Shown here piece after piece: positions 1 to 5,978 of a DNA stretch of 15,486 bases. Source of the DNA: DASZZY01 sp036260395. GTDB lineage: Bacteria; Actinomycetota; UBA4738; CALAEC01. Location of the stretch: positions 1 to 15,486 of the forward strand of contig DASZZY010000123.1 of NCBI GenBank assembly GCA_036260395.1, given 5' to 3'. The translations under genes were made by a program, and so were the position numbers. The first letter of the stretch is position 1. Every line of letters starts with the position of its first letter. Under the pieces are notes generated by a model that did no database searches, was not told the DNA's origin, and was given only the letters and a program-made list of their open reading frames with translations.

Positions 1-104
1 CGCCCCTCTTCTCATCTCTCGACGGTGGAGCTCCCAGGCGGCAGGTGGTGCCCGATGCAAGCGTCGTGTTTGCTGTCGTCCACGCCGTCCGAGAGGAGGG
101 AGAG

Positions 105-1253
105 ATGAGAGCCGCGCGACTGGCCGACGTGTCGGGTTTCGGCATCGACAAGGTCGCGGATGCCGCGGAAGGGGACCCAGACATGCTGCGCCTCGAGAAC
201 CTCGACATCAATCTCCCGCTCCCCCCTGGGGTGGTGGAAGCGACACGCGAGGTGATCGGCGAGGATGAGTTCAACGGCTTCATCCCGTTCTCGGGCCGGC
301 CCGATCTCAAGGAGGCTGTTGCCGATCACGTCGAGCGGCGGAGCGGGATCCGGTACGAGCCGGCGACCGAGATCGTCATCCCTCCGGGCGACGCGGGACC
401 CATGCTCGACGTGTTCCTGGCCACGACCGATCCGGGCGACGAGGTGATCCTGACGGACCCCACTTATGCCGGCCTGATCTACCGGGTTCGACTCGCCGGC
501 GGCGTCCCCCGCTTCGTCCCCCACGTCGTCGATGGAGGGATGTGGCGGCTCGACCTCGATGCGCTCCGTGCGGCCGTCAACGAGCGGACCCGCGCGATCT
601 GCGTGATGGGGACCTCGTTCCCCACCGGGGCCGTGCTCAACGAGGCGGAGTGGGAGGCCATCAGCGGGATCGCCCGAGAGCGGGACATCCATCTCATCTA
701 CTGGGCGCTCATGGAGGGGTTCGTGTTCGGCGGCCGCCCCGTCATCCATCCTGCGGCCTTCCCCGGCATGCGGGATCGCGTCGTCACCGTCGGGAGCGTG
801 TCCTGCGAGTTCCGGATGATCGGGTGGCGGGTCGGGTGGATCGTCGCCGACATGGAGACGGCGGACGCCTGCGGCGTCGTGCATCTCTACAACGGCCTGC
901 TGGCCAGCCCCTTCAGCCAGGCCGGGGCGGTCGCGGCCCTTCGCTCCCCGCATGAGGACTTCGACGCCCAGGTCCAAGAGCTCGAACGGCGCGCCGACGC
1001 GATGATGAGCCAGCTCGAGGGGCTTCCGGCCGTGCGGCCGGAGGGGGGGTGGTCGCTCCTGCTCAACACCCGCGAGATGGGCATCGACCCTCAGGATGCG
1101 TCCGCCAGGCTGCTGGAGCACAAGGTGGCCGCTACCCCCATGACGGTGTGGGGCAAGACCGTGGCCCCGGACCACCTGCGTCTCGTCTTCAGCAACGAGC
1201 CCGTCGAGCGCATCGAGATGCTCGGCGAGCGCCTCCGCCGGGCCCTGACGTGA
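105..1253 (+). CDS. Aminotransferase class I/II fold protein lacking the PLP lysine (predicted pseudoenzyme)
   Basis: The 382-residue product aligns over its whole length with fold-type I aminotransferases of the AspC/aminotransferase I-gamma type. Visible landmarks are a DPGDEV-DPTYAGL stretch, PTGAV at 173-177, GWRVGW around 240-245 and a C-terminal RLVFS with Arg359. These correspond to the large-domain core and the two carboxylate-binding arginines (Arg242, Arg359). The residues that hold PLP are substituted in register: Asn of NPTG is Phe172, the pyridine-binding Asp is Trp200, the phenol Tyr is Met203 and the Schiff-base Lys is Cys234. The spacing of 28 and 3 residues between the first three positions is exactly the family spacing, so this is not misalignment. 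The reading frame is intact with normal codon bias, so it looks like a maintained protein, not a decaying gene. A transaminase reaction is unlikely; the true ligand is unknown. I chose ATG 105 because GAGGAGGG lies just upstream; a GTG at 45 is in frame but has no such site. The gene converges on the cupin gene. Confidence 0.85.
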   Translation: MRAARLADVSGFGIDKVADAAEGDPDMLRLENLDINLPLPPGVVEATREVIGEDEFNGFIPFSGRPDLKEAVADHVERRSGIRYEPATEIVIPPGDAGPMLDVFLATTDPGDEVILTDPTYAGLIYRVRLAGGVPRFVPHVVDGGMWRLDLDALRAAVNERTRAICVMGTSFPTGAVLNEAEWEAISGIARERDIHLIYWALMEGFVFGGRPVIHPAAFPGMRDRVVTVGSVSCEFRMIGWRVGWIVADMETADACGVVHLYNGLLASPFSQAGAVAALRSPHEDFDAQVQELERRADAMMSQLEGLPAVRPEGGWSLLLNTREMGIDPQDASARLLEHKVAATPMTVWGKTVAPDHLRLVFSNEPVERIEMLGERLRRALT

Positions 1254-1334
1254 GAGCAGGACCGGCTCCTCCGGCGCCGCGGTGAGCGGCAGCCCTGGAG
1301 GATCGCGTCCCTCCGAGCCGGTGGACCCGGTCGC
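1254..1334. terminator. Possible bidirectional terminator between convergent genes
   Basis: The gap between the convergent aminotransferase-like and cupin genes holds a perfect 8-base inverted repeat, ACCGGCTC at 1261-1268 and GAGCCGGT at 1315-1322. Between the arms is a smaller hairpin, GGAGG at 1297-1301 with CCTCC at 1310-1314. No T-tract follows on either strand. The placement fits a two-way stop, but the 46-base loop and the high background GC make this weak. Confidence 0.25.
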
Positions 1335-1757
1335 TCAGTCCACGAGGTGCATGTCGAAGCGCTCGAACAGCTCTCGGCCCGGCGCCTTCCCCCGCTCCCG
1401 GAGGGCCACGATCTCGCGGAGGTACGTGGCGAAGCTCATGCCGGGGCCGTGGATGTTGAGGAACCGGGCCCGCTCCGGGACGGCGAAGGCGTGGACCGCG
1501 CCCGGCGGCGCCGCGGCGAACCCCCCGGCGAGCAGGACGACCGTCTCGGTCTCCGACACGGCGACCTCGAGCTCGCCCTCCAGGACGTAGAAGGCATCGG
1601 CGTGGCGCCGGTGCGTGTGGAGGTCGCCCATCGGCGCGGCCTCCACGGAGTACTCCGTGACGTGCAGGCCCTCGATGTCGACCTTGACGTGCCGGACCGA
1701 CGGGCCACCCGAGATCGATTCGCCTCCACCCGGCTGCACGACGATCACATCAGGCAT
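1335..1757 (-). CDS. Cupin-2 domain protein
   Basis: A 140-residue single-domain cupin of unknown substrate. Cupin motif 1 is visible as HTH at 47-49, followed by His52, Asp54 where most family members have Glu, and Gly61. Motif 2 is APPGAVHAF around 83-91 with His89. These residues would bind one metal ion in the barrel. The C-terminal stretch rich in Arg, Glu and Leu (about 105-140) looks helical. The start ATG at 1757 overlaps the last 8 bases of the VOC gene, with a GAGGGGG site inside that gene, so translation is probably coupled. Small cupins in such operons may be isomerases, dioxygenases or sensors; the sequence does not decide. No signal peptide is seen. Confidence 0.85.
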   Translation of the reverse strand: MPDVIVVQPGGGESISGGPSVRHVKVDIEGLHVTEYSVEAAPMGDLHTHRRHADAFYVLEGELEVAVSETETVVLLAGGFAAAPPGAVHAFAVPERARFLNIHGPGMSFATYLREIVALRERGKAPGRELFERFDMHLVD

Positions 1758-2151
1758 CGGAGGCCCCCTCGAGGATGGCCAGGATGTTGCCGGCGGGATC
1801 CTTGAACCACGCGATAGGCGGCCCCTGGTCCTGTCGCGCGGGACGGGCGATGCCCTTCTCGTCCTGCTCGAACCCCTCGTAGCGCTCGAAGCGCACGCCT
1901 CGCCGGGCGAGCTCCTCCACCGACCGATCGATGTCCTCGACGGGGAAGTTCAGGATCGTGAAGGTGGCCGGGGTGTGGTCCGGCTTCTCGTACACGATGA
2001 CGTTCGTCCCGCCCCCCAGACGGAGGGTGAGCAGGCCGGGCATCTCTTCGGCGACGTCGACCCCGAGCGTGTCACCGTAGAACCGCCTGGCCGCGGCGAG
2101 GTCGTCCACCGCGAACCCGCTGAACGCTTGCGAGTCAGCCAGCATCGGCAT
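1750..2151 (-). CDS. VOC (glyoxalase/bleomycin resistance/dioxygenase fold) protein
   Basis: A 133-residue single VOC module with paired beta-alpha-beta-beta-beta units. The first half carries FAVDDLAAARRFYGDTLGV, the typical opening of the fold. The second half carries FPVEDIDRSVEELARRG and ends in FKDPAGNILAILE, the usual closing strand. Of the four classical metal ligands only the last Glu (Glu128) is clear. The first position is a small or hydrophobic residue, not His, and the third is in a TILNF strand, so a metal-dependent glyoxalase activity is doubtful. A GAGGGGGG site precedes ATG 2151. The gene start overlaps the tail of the DHFR-type remnant upstream and its end overlaps the cupin gene, so the three formed one transcription unit. 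Confidence 0.87.
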   Translation of the reverse strand: MPMLADSQAFSGFAVDDLAAARRFYGDTLGVDVAEEMPGLLTLRLGGGTNVIVYEKPDHTPATFTILNFPVEDIDRSVEELARRGVRFERYEGFEQDEKGIARPARQDQGPPIAWFKDPAGNILAILEGASDA

Positions 2152-2319
2152 CCCCCCTCAGGACGCGGTAGGTGATGGGCGTGGCGAACGGTGACCGGAG
2201 CACCCACACAGGCTCCAGGCGCAGGGCGTGTTCGAAGCCCTCGAACAGCCGCTTGCCCGCCCCGGGGCCGGCGACGTATCCGTCCACCGATGTCGTGATC
2301 CCTCGGCCACGCTCGCCAT
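2135..2319 (-). pseudogene. Remnant of a RibD/DHFR-type reductase (internal deletion plus frameshift)
   Basis: Read leftward, an ATG at 2319 with an AAGGAG site upstream opens MASVAEG. The frame must then shift by one base near 2298-2303 to continue ITTSVDGYVAGPG, the typical N-terminal strand and loop of RibD C-terminal-domain/dihydrofolate-reductase-like proteins. It passes directly into AGKRLFEGF, LEPVWVLRSPFATPITYRV and a stop at 2135-2137, which match the C-terminal NADPH-binding and last-strand segments of the same family. About 60 codons remain of the usual 180-220, so the middle of the protein is deleted at the GPG/GAGK junction. The tail overlaps the VOC start by 17 bases. Such reductases are common neighbours of VOC, ArsR and AHSA1 genes. 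The family match rests on motif recognition, not a search. Confidence 0.7.
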
Positions 2320-2473
2320 CGCTTCTCCTTGGTCGTTCCTCATCCTTGAAGACCGCGGCACCGGGCGAAACTCATCGCCGCCGCCCGTCCGCCAGCGACG
2401 AGTTGCGACAACTGGTGGGCGGCCCAGCAGATCGCGGCCCTTGCCGACATACCCGGACGGCGGCGGAGCCGAC

Positions 2474-2502
2474 TTGACGGCTGGGGTCGGGCGCAGTATT
2501 TT
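2474..2502 (+). promoter_or_regulatory. Sigma-70-like promoter of the ArsR-SRPBCC operon
   Basis: TTGACG at 2474-2479 and TATTTT at 2497-2502 are separated by exactly 17 bases. This is a local AT-rich island in very GC-rich DNA, and it lies 30 bases upstream of the ArsR start codon. The expected transcription start is near 2509, at the edge of the inverted repeat described separately. The stretch from 2320 to 2473 holds no gene I can support; it must carry the leftward promoter of the DHFR remnant-VOC-cupin operon, but no clear boxes are visible. Confidence 0.6.
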
Positions 2503-2509
2503 ACCGGCA

Positions 2510-2532
2510 GGTTATTGAACCAGGAGGTTTAA
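2510..2532 (+). promoter_or_regulatory. Candidate ArsR operator overlapping the ribosome binding site
   Basis: GGTT-ATTG-AACC at 2510-2521 is a perfect inverted repeat. Its right part also pairs in a second, near-perfect repeat: TTGAACC at 2515-2521, spacer AGGA, then GGTTTAA at 2526-2532 with one mismatch. The element spans the predicted transcription start, the AGGAGG Shine-Dalgarno site and the first base of the start codon. ArsR-family repressors bind inverted repeats of this size, so autorepression is the natural reading. A role in the mRNA leader is possible too. Confidence 0.45.
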
Positions 2533-2885
2533 TGACGAAGACGGCGGAGCGGCTGGACGCGGCGTTCGGGGCACTCGCGGACCCCACGCGGCGGGCCATC
2601 GTGGCGCGCCTGGCGAGGGGCGATGCGTCCGTCAGCGAGCTGGCGGAGCCGTTCGACATGACGCTCCCGGCGGTCTCGAAGCACCTGAAGGTCCTCGAGC
2701 GGGCCGGCCTCGTGACCCGCGGCCGGGAGCGCCAGCGGCGGCCCGCGCGGCTCCAGCCCGGGCCGCTGAAGGAGGTCGCGGAGTGGGCCGCCCGCTACCG
2801 GCGGTTCTGGGAGGAGTCCTACGACCGGCTGGACGAGTACCTGGAGAGGCTCCAGGCGCCACGGAAGGAGGGCACCGATGGGTGA
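2532..2885 (+). CDS. ArsR-family winged-helix transcriptional regulator
   Basis: A 117-residue repressor-type DNA-binding protein. The N-terminal part, FGALADPTRRAIVARLARG, is the standard first helices of the family. The recognition helix-turn-helix runs about 35-60 (SELAEPFDMTLPAVSKHLKVLERAGLV), followed by the wing rich in Arg. The end, YRRFWEESYDRLDEYLERL, is typical of the ArsR members paired with AHSA1/SRPBCC proteins. No cysteine metal-site motif is present, so it is not a classic arsenic or metal sensor. AGGAGG lies 4 bases before the ATG. The stop codon overlaps the start of the next gene by 8 bases, so the two are translationally coupled. The promoter and operator upstream suggest it controls its own operon and perhaps the divergent leftward one. 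Confidence 0.93.
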   Translation: MTKTAERLDAAFGALADPTRRAIVARLARGDASVSELAEPFDMTLPAVSKHLKVLERAGLVTRGRERQRRPARLQPGPLKEVAEWAARYRRFWEESYDRLDEYLERLQAPRKEGTDG

Positions 2886-3381
2886 GAGCGGCAAGCTGAT
2901 GGTCACGACGCCGTCGAATCGGGAGATCGTCGTCACGCGGACGTTCGACGCGCCGCGGGACCTGGTGTTCGAGGCGCACACGTCGTGCGAGCACCTCGGG
3001 CACTGGTGGGGCCCCCGCAAGTACGAGATCGCGGACTGCGAGGTGGACTTCCGCCCCGGGGGCGCATGGCGGATCGTGCACCGGGCTCCGGGTGAGCAGC
3101 ACGTCTTCAGCGGCGAGTACCGGGAGATCGTCCGCCCCGAGCGGATCAGCTGGACGTTCGAGTGGGGCGGGGCACCGGGGCACGTCTCGGTCGACACGCT
3201 GACCCTCGAGGAGCGCGATGGGGTGACGACGGTCACGAGCACCTCGGTGTTCGATTCCGTCGAGGACCGGGACGGGATGCTGCGGTCCGGCATGGAGGCC
3301 GGCCTGGCCGAGACCTGGGAGCGGCTCGACGGATACCTGGAGGCCCTCAGGCGCAGCGCGGCCGGGGAGCCGGGGTCGTAG
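2878..3381 (+). CDS. SRPBCC / AHSA1-like (START-like) domain protein
   Basis: A 167-residue protein of the activator-of-Hsp90-ATPase-1-like branch of the SRPBCC fold, a hydrophobic ligand-binding barrel. The opening REIVVTRTFDAPRDLVFEAH and the HWWGP segment (about 42-46) are diagnostic. They are followed by FRPGGAWRI, the FSGEYREIVRPERISWTFEW core and a C-terminal long helix with GLAETWERLDGYLEAL. The bacterial members have no established common ligand. The gene starts inside the ArsR gene and shares its promoter; the ArsR-AHSA1 pair is a widespread arrangement. It ends 12 bases before the stop of the convergent gene on the other strand. Confidence 0.92.
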   Translation: MGESGKLMVTTPSNREIVVTRTFDAPRDLVFEAHTSCEHLGHWWGPRKYEIADCEVDFRPGGAWRIVHRAPGEQHVFSGEYREIVRPERISWTFEWGGAPGHVSVDTLTLEERDGVTTVTSTSVFDSVEDRDGMLRSGMEAGLAETWERLDGYLEALRRSAAGEPGS

Positions 3382-3393
3382 CCGTCGGCCGCA

Positions 3394-4299
3394 TCAGGTC
3401 GGCTCGGGGGACGCGGCGCCCGGCGTGGTGGCCGCGCGCCGATCCCGTGGTCCGCCGGAGACGGGGCGGCCGGCGGGGAGCGGATCCAGCTCCGCGACGA
3501 CCGGAAAGTGGTCCGAGGGCAGCCGGCCGGCGGCCGGCTCGCGGACGATCCCGGCGGCCGCCACCCGCCATCGCCGATCGCACATGATGTAGTCGATCTT
3601 CCGCGTCCCCGACAGCGCGGTGTAATGGTGCACGGTCTGGATGTCCGCGGCGTCCGGATGCGCCTCCCGGAACGTGTCTCGGAGGCCCGCCGCGGCGAAC
3701 GCCGCCATGGGCTCGGACCCCTCCTCGGCGTTGAAGTCGCCCAGCACGACGGCGGGCAGGTCGGCGGCCACCGAGATCCTCGTCACGATGAGGCGGGCCG
3801 CCTCCAGCCTGGCCAGCGCTCCCCATCGGTCCAGGTGGGTGTTGAACACGGCGAACCGCGCGCCGCTGTCCCGGTCACGCAGCCGGGCAAACGTGCAGTG
3901 CCGGGGGTTGTCCGCATCCCATCCGCGGGACCCCTCGACCTCCGGCGTCTGGGACAGCCAGAAGTCGCCGTGGTCCTCGGCGTCGAACCGTCCGAGGTCG
4001 AAGAAGACCGGAACGTACTCCCCGACGTCGCCTGCCTCGCGCGGCTTGCCGACGGCCCGGTAGTCGGGAAACGCCGACGTGAGGTCGCCGAGCTGCGTCC
4101 GGAGGGCCTCCTGCACGCCGAGCACGTCGGGCGCCTCCCTTCGGATCGTCTCGACGACCGAGTCGAGGCGGTCCGCCCACCGGTTCCCCCCCGGGGCATC
4201 GAGCGGGGTGTCGAAGCGGACGTTGAACGTCATGAAGCGGATCGGGCGTCGATCCTCGGACGGAGCTCCTTCACCCTGGTCCTTCGTTACGGGGAGCAT
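3394..4299 (-). CDS. Endonuclease/exonuclease/phosphatase (EEP) family protein
   Basis: A 301-residue EEP-fold metal-dependent phosphodiesterase or phosphatase. With the start at 4299 all catalytic landmarks are present: Asn26 in MTFNVRF, Glu64 in GVQEA, His155 in FNTHLD, Asp188 and Asn190 in LGDFN, Asp236 in KIDYIM and the Asp263-His264 pair in PSDHFPV. The family includes nucleases, sphingomyelinases and inositol phosphatases. The substrate cannot be told, though the NTHLDR and TRKIDYIM forms are common in small secreted or cytosolic members. No signal peptide is seen. The last 30 residues, rich in Pro, Gly, Arg and Ala, look disordered. The start is uncertain: ATG 4299 has only a weak site, and ATG 4233 would begin inside the first beta-strand. 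The gene lies downstream of nhaA on the same strand, 155 bases away. Confidence 0.88.
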   Translation of the reverse strand: MLPVTKDQGEGAPSEDRRPIRFMTFNVRFDTPLDAPGGNRWADRLDSVVETIRREAPDVLGVQEALRTQLGDLTSAFPDYRAVGKPREAGDVGEYVPVFFDLGRFDAEDHGDFWLSQTPEVEGSRGWDADNPRHCTFARLRDRDSGARFAVFNTHLDRWGALARLEAARLIVTRISVAADLPAVVLGDFNAEEGSEPMAAFAAAGLRDTFREAHPDAADIQTVHHYTALSGTRKIDYIMCDRRWRVAAAGIVREPAAGRLPSDHFPVVAELDPLPAGRPVSGGPRDRRAATTPGAASPEPT

Positions 4300-4306
4300 C
4301 GCCCGG

Positions 4307-4489
4307 GTACCTACCCACAAGGCGGGCAAGCCCGACGTCCCCATCGACGTGATCTTCCGGGCCGGGGAGACGATCGAGCTGGACGCGGAGCACCTGGCGC
4401 GGGCCACCAGGCGGTCCATCGCTGACGCCGTCGGCGAGGCCCGGGGCGCGTCGCTCATCCCCTGTCCGACGAGGACGAGCGCAGGATGA
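4307..4489 (+). other. Coding-like stretch of unknown identity, start not found
   Basis: This rightward frame opposes the neighbouring leftward genes and has almost only G or C at third positions from about 4316 on. Its translation, PIDVIFRAGETIELDAEHLARATRRSIADAVG and so on, looks like a beta-strand and amphipathic helices with balanced composition. The opposite frame gives a Ser/Ala/Arg-rich shadow-like product. It ends at a TGA at 4487-4489, 35 bases inside the end of nhaA. No convincing start exists: GTG 4349 lacks a ribosome binding site, and ATG 4232 would overlap the EEP gene and pass through non-coding-like codons. It may be a small gene with an unusual start, or the 3' remnant of a broken gene. 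I do not recognise the family. Confidence 0.3.
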
Positions 4490-5774
4490 TCGCGCCGAGG
4501 GACGCGGCGAGCAGCGATCCTGCCAGGATCCCGGCCTTCGCCTCGTTGGCCATCCGGGGGTCCTGGAACGCCAGCCCGCCGATGAACAGCGACATCGTGA
4601 ACCCGATCCCCGCCAGGGCGCCCAGCCCCACGACGTGCCGCCACCCGATGCCCTCGGGGAGGTCGGCCCCGAATCGGACGGACAGCCACGAGAACGCCGA
4701 GATCCCCACCGTCTTGCCCGCAACCAGCCCGACGACGATCCCGAGCGTCAGCATGGAGGTGGCCGCGTTGCCGAGGTCGGCCAGCGACAGAGGCACGCCG
4801 GCGTTGGCCAGCGCGAAGACCGGCAGGACCACGTAGCTCGTCCAGGGGTGGAGGGCCTGCTCCAGGCGGTCCGTCACCGGGACCGACACCTGGACGCGGA
4901 CCCCGTGCAGCCTGGCCTCCTCGGCGCTCATCTCCTCGGCGTCGTTCCGTTCCTCCCGCTGCGGGAGCAGCGAGCGTCGGAGCTCCTCGGTGCTCAGGGG
5001 CCGGGCCGGAGCCAGCAGGCCCAGCGCCACGCCGGCGATCGTGGCGTGCACGCCGGATTGGAGCGTGGCGAACCAGACGCCGGTCCCGATCACGACGTAG
5101 ATGGGCACCCACCAGACGCGGAGCGATCTGGCGGCCACCACGACGCCGAGGAGGCCCAGCGCCGTGGCCAGCCATCCCCACTCGACGCCGCCCGAGTAGA
5201 AGATGGCGATGACCAGGATGGCGCCGACGTCGTCGACGATCGCCAGGCTCAGGAGCAGCACCCGGAGCGTCTGGGGCAGCCCGGAGCCCAGCAGCGCCAG
5301 CGCCCCCAGCGCGAACGCGATGTCCGTGGCCATGGGGATGCCCCACCCCCGCGCCGCCTGGCCGCCGGGGTTGAGCGCCAGGAACAGCGCCGCGGGGACG
5401 ATCATGCCGCCGAGCGCCGCCATGGCCGGGAGAGCGGCGCGCCGGAACGTGCTCATCTCCCCGACCGCCAGCTCCCGTTTGATCTCCAGCCCCACGACGA
5501 AGAAGAACACCACCATGAGCCCGTCGTTCACCCAGTGACGGAGATCCTGGGTGAGCTCCCGCCCGACGACGGCGATCGAGACCTCCGCCTGCCAGAGGGC
5601 GTCGTAGGCCTGGGCCCAGGGAGAGTTGGCCCACACGATGGCGATCACCACCGCCGCCAGCAGGACCGCGCCGCCGGCGACCTCGGTCTCCATGAACTCC
5701 CGCAGCGGCCGGGTGAGCCGGGCCGCGGGCCGCTCCTCGGCGACCTGAGGCGTCATCCGACGCTGCGGGCTCAT
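4455..5774 (-). CDS. nhaA: NhaA-family Na+/H+ antiporter
   Basis: A 439-residue inner-membrane antiporter that exchanges cytoplasmic Na+ or Li+ for protons. Asp151 in ATDIAFALG and the Asp181-Asp182 pair in LAIVDDVGAI match Asp133, Asp163 and Asp164 of the E. coli protein with the same 30-residue spacing. These are the ion-binding residues of the crossed discontinuous helices. FFFVVGLEIKRE (about 90-101) and GIGFTMSLFIGGLAF near the C-terminus are further family signatures. About a dozen hydrophobic segments are visible. A charged cytoplasmic loop containing NDAEEMSAEEARLHG sits mid-protein and is longer than in E. coli. I chose ATG 5774 because GAAGGA lies about 8 bases upstream; longer in-frame starts add a Pro/Arg-rich non-membrane tail. 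It is divergent from the histidine kinase gene. Confidence 0.93.
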   Translation of the reverse strand: MSPQRRMTPQVAEERPAARLTRPLREFMETEVAGGAVLLAAVVIAIVWANSPWAQAYDALWQAEVSIAVVGRELTQDLRHWVNDGLMVVFFFVVGLEIKRELAVGEMSTFRRAALPAMAALGGMIVPAALFLALNPGGQAARGWGIPMATDIAFALGALALLGSGLPQTLRVLLLSLAIVDDVGAILVIAIFYSGGVEWGWLATALGLLGVVVAARSLRVWWVPIYVVIGTGVWFATLQSGVHATIAGVALGLLAPARPLSTEELRRSLLPQREERNDAEEMSAEEARLHGVRVQVSVPVTDRLEQALHPWTSYVVLPVFALANAGVPLSLADLGNAATSMLTLGIVVGLVAGKTVGISAFSWLSVRFGADLPEGIGWRHVVGLGALAGIGFTMSLFIGGLAFQDPRMANEAKAGILAGSLLAASLGAIILRSSSSDRG

Positions 5775-5978
5775 GACCGATCCTTCACCAGCGATGCCAA
5801 GGGATCCCTCCATCCGTGGAGCTTCGGGGAACCCAGCGCTCCGCCGGCTCCGCCCGAAGGGCGGGCAAGGGGGGCGCTCCGGCTCCTGGCTCGGTCGATA
5901 CCCCCGACCTCGCCCCGGCATGCCACGTGTCGAGCGTCCGGCTCAAGCCGGTTCGCCGCGCGTCCGAGATTTGAGGGT
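5775..5978. promoter_or_regulatory. Divergent intergenic region with palindromes between nhaA and the histidine kinase gene
   Basis: This 204-base gap must hold the promoters of both divergent genes, but no clear -35/-10 pairs stand out. It contains CCGGCT-CA-AGCCGG at 5938-5951, an inverted repeat about 28 bases before the kinase start. It also contains CCGCCC-GAA-GGGCGG at 5850-5864, a short hairpin. The first looks more like a protein-binding site, because its spacer is too small for a hairpin loop. Confidence 0.3.

Noticed and set aside
1..104. A gene or promoter at the left window edge
   Set aside because: No coding motif and no clear -35/-10 pair are visible; only the GAGGAGGG site of the downstream gene is supported.
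105..1253. Explaining the missing aminotransferase lysine as a sequencing error
   Set aside because: At least four separate PLP-contact codons differ by substitution while the frame and spacing are intact, so a single error cannot account for it.
2158..2361. A separate 67-codon leftward protein in the DHFR remnant region
   Set aside because: After MASVAEG the peptide is Ser/Arg/Pro-rich. A one-base shift gives the reductase-like sequence, so a pseudogene explains the region better.
3394..5634. A 746-codon leftward open frame joining the EEP gene to an N-terminal half over nhaA
   Set aside because: Only the part after 4299 has EEP motifs. The rest is a Gly/Arg/Pro-rich shadow of nhaA in another frame, expected from high GC.
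4635..5978. Long rightward extension of the histidine kinase frame across nhaA
   Set aside because: The translation is Arg/Gln/His/Asp-rich and low-complexity, antisense to nhaA. The kinase domain order starts cleanly after ATG 5979.
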